Source of the DNA: Aminipila sp047974845
GTDB taxonomy: Bacteria; Bacillota; Clostridia; Peptostreptococcales; Anaerovoracaceae
Length of the DNA stretch: 12,181 bases
NCBI GenBank assembly: GCA_047974845.1
Contig: JBKECQ010000032.1
Location: forward strand, 1-12,181
Direction of reading: 5' to 3'
Shown here: positions 12,133-12,181 of the stretch, piece after piece
How positions within the stretch are numbered: position 1 is the first letter of the stretch
How the letters are laid out: each line of letters starts with the position of its first letter
Notes under the pieces: model-generated
Databases searched by the model: none
What the model saw: the letters and a program-made list of their open reading frames with translations, nothing else
Told to the model about the DNA's origin: nothing
Translations under genes and position numbers: made by a program

Positions 12133-12181
12133 ATGTCCAGAAAATCAAGTTATACAGTTGAAGAAAAAATAAAAGCATGTA
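12133..12181 (+). CDS. IS3-family transposase OrfA, N-terminal 16 residues
   Basis: The frame reads MSRKSSYTVEEKIKAC before the window ends. This matches the start of IS3-type OrfA proteins, where the EEKIKA segment is the first helix of the helix-turn-helix that binds the IS ends. GGAGGTGGG lies about 10 bases before the ATG. The rest, including the leucine zipper and the frameshift to OrfB, is outside. Confidence 0.65.
   Translation, partial: MSRKSSYTVEEKIKAC

Larger units (their letters stand above)
12062..12181 (+). mobile_element. IS3-family insertion sequence, left end (partial)
   Basis: A transposase OrfA begins at 12133. The 70 bases before it have the look of an IS left end, starting with TG (TGATACAATCCCACTTAAG). 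IS3 elements begin with TG and duplicate a few target bases, but the right end lies outside the window. The exact border is therefore not proven. It interrupts the element just beyond the repressor gene, where an integrase gene could have stood. Confidence 0.65.

Noticed and set aside
1..12181. tRNA genes or an att core repeated at both ends
   Set aside because: I found no cloverleaf and no convincing long direct repeat between the two ends; the real borders are probably outside the window.

Overview
The window is low-GC DNA (about 30% G+C by eye) with strong AGGAGG-type ribosome binding sites and the standard genetic code. Both point to a Firmicute, most likely a Clostridia host. Gene content shows a decayed prophage or phage-satellite-like element. 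Almost everything reads leftwards (minus strand) from a divergent Xre repressor switch near the right end.

Right to left. An IS3-family element begins at about 12062 and runs out of the window. The rightward Xre repressor (11542-11979) faces a leftward early operon: a small Xre/Cro-like protein (11248-11445), a 45-aa phage-type protein (11107-11244), a 64-aa HTH protein (10916-11110), a CHC2-TOPRIM primase (10098-10916) and an SF3/D5-type helicase (8767-10134). Start and stop codons overlap or nearly touch throughout. After the helicase comes a gene-free, very AT-rich stretch with five TTTAGTG repeats arranged symmetrically, which I propose as the replication origin. Next are a Cys-rich small gene with a probable one-base frameshift (8319-8497) and a 72-aa gene (8099-8317). 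A roughly 450-base stretch without a convincing gene follows, then two mini-genes of 29 and 52 codons.

At 7139-7320 there is a probable structured noncoding RNA. It has its own consensus-like promoter (TTGCAA-17-TATAAT), a foldable body and an excellent intrinsic terminator. To its left lie an unknown 195-aa gene and a fragment of a phage tail module: a tail assembly chaperone-like gene, a Gp15-family gene broken by one in-frame TAA, and a tape measure gene reduced to 360 codons with its middle missing. A phage-type sigma-70 factor (3472-4299) follows in the same transcription unit. I see no capsid, portal, terminase, lysis or integrase gene.

The left part looks like cargo. A Beta-family protein (1740-2765, +) and an sce7726-like PD-(D/E)XK protein (2713-3324, -) converge with a 53-base overlap. 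An excisionase-like HTH protein (1350-1580) comes next, then a promoter-driven pair made of a three-TM protein and a 69-aa partner (434-1211). The far left is gene-free and holds nested inverted repeats and a terminator. In short, the element keeps its control and replication genes and accessory cargo, has lost most virion genes, and carries several recent-looking lesions.
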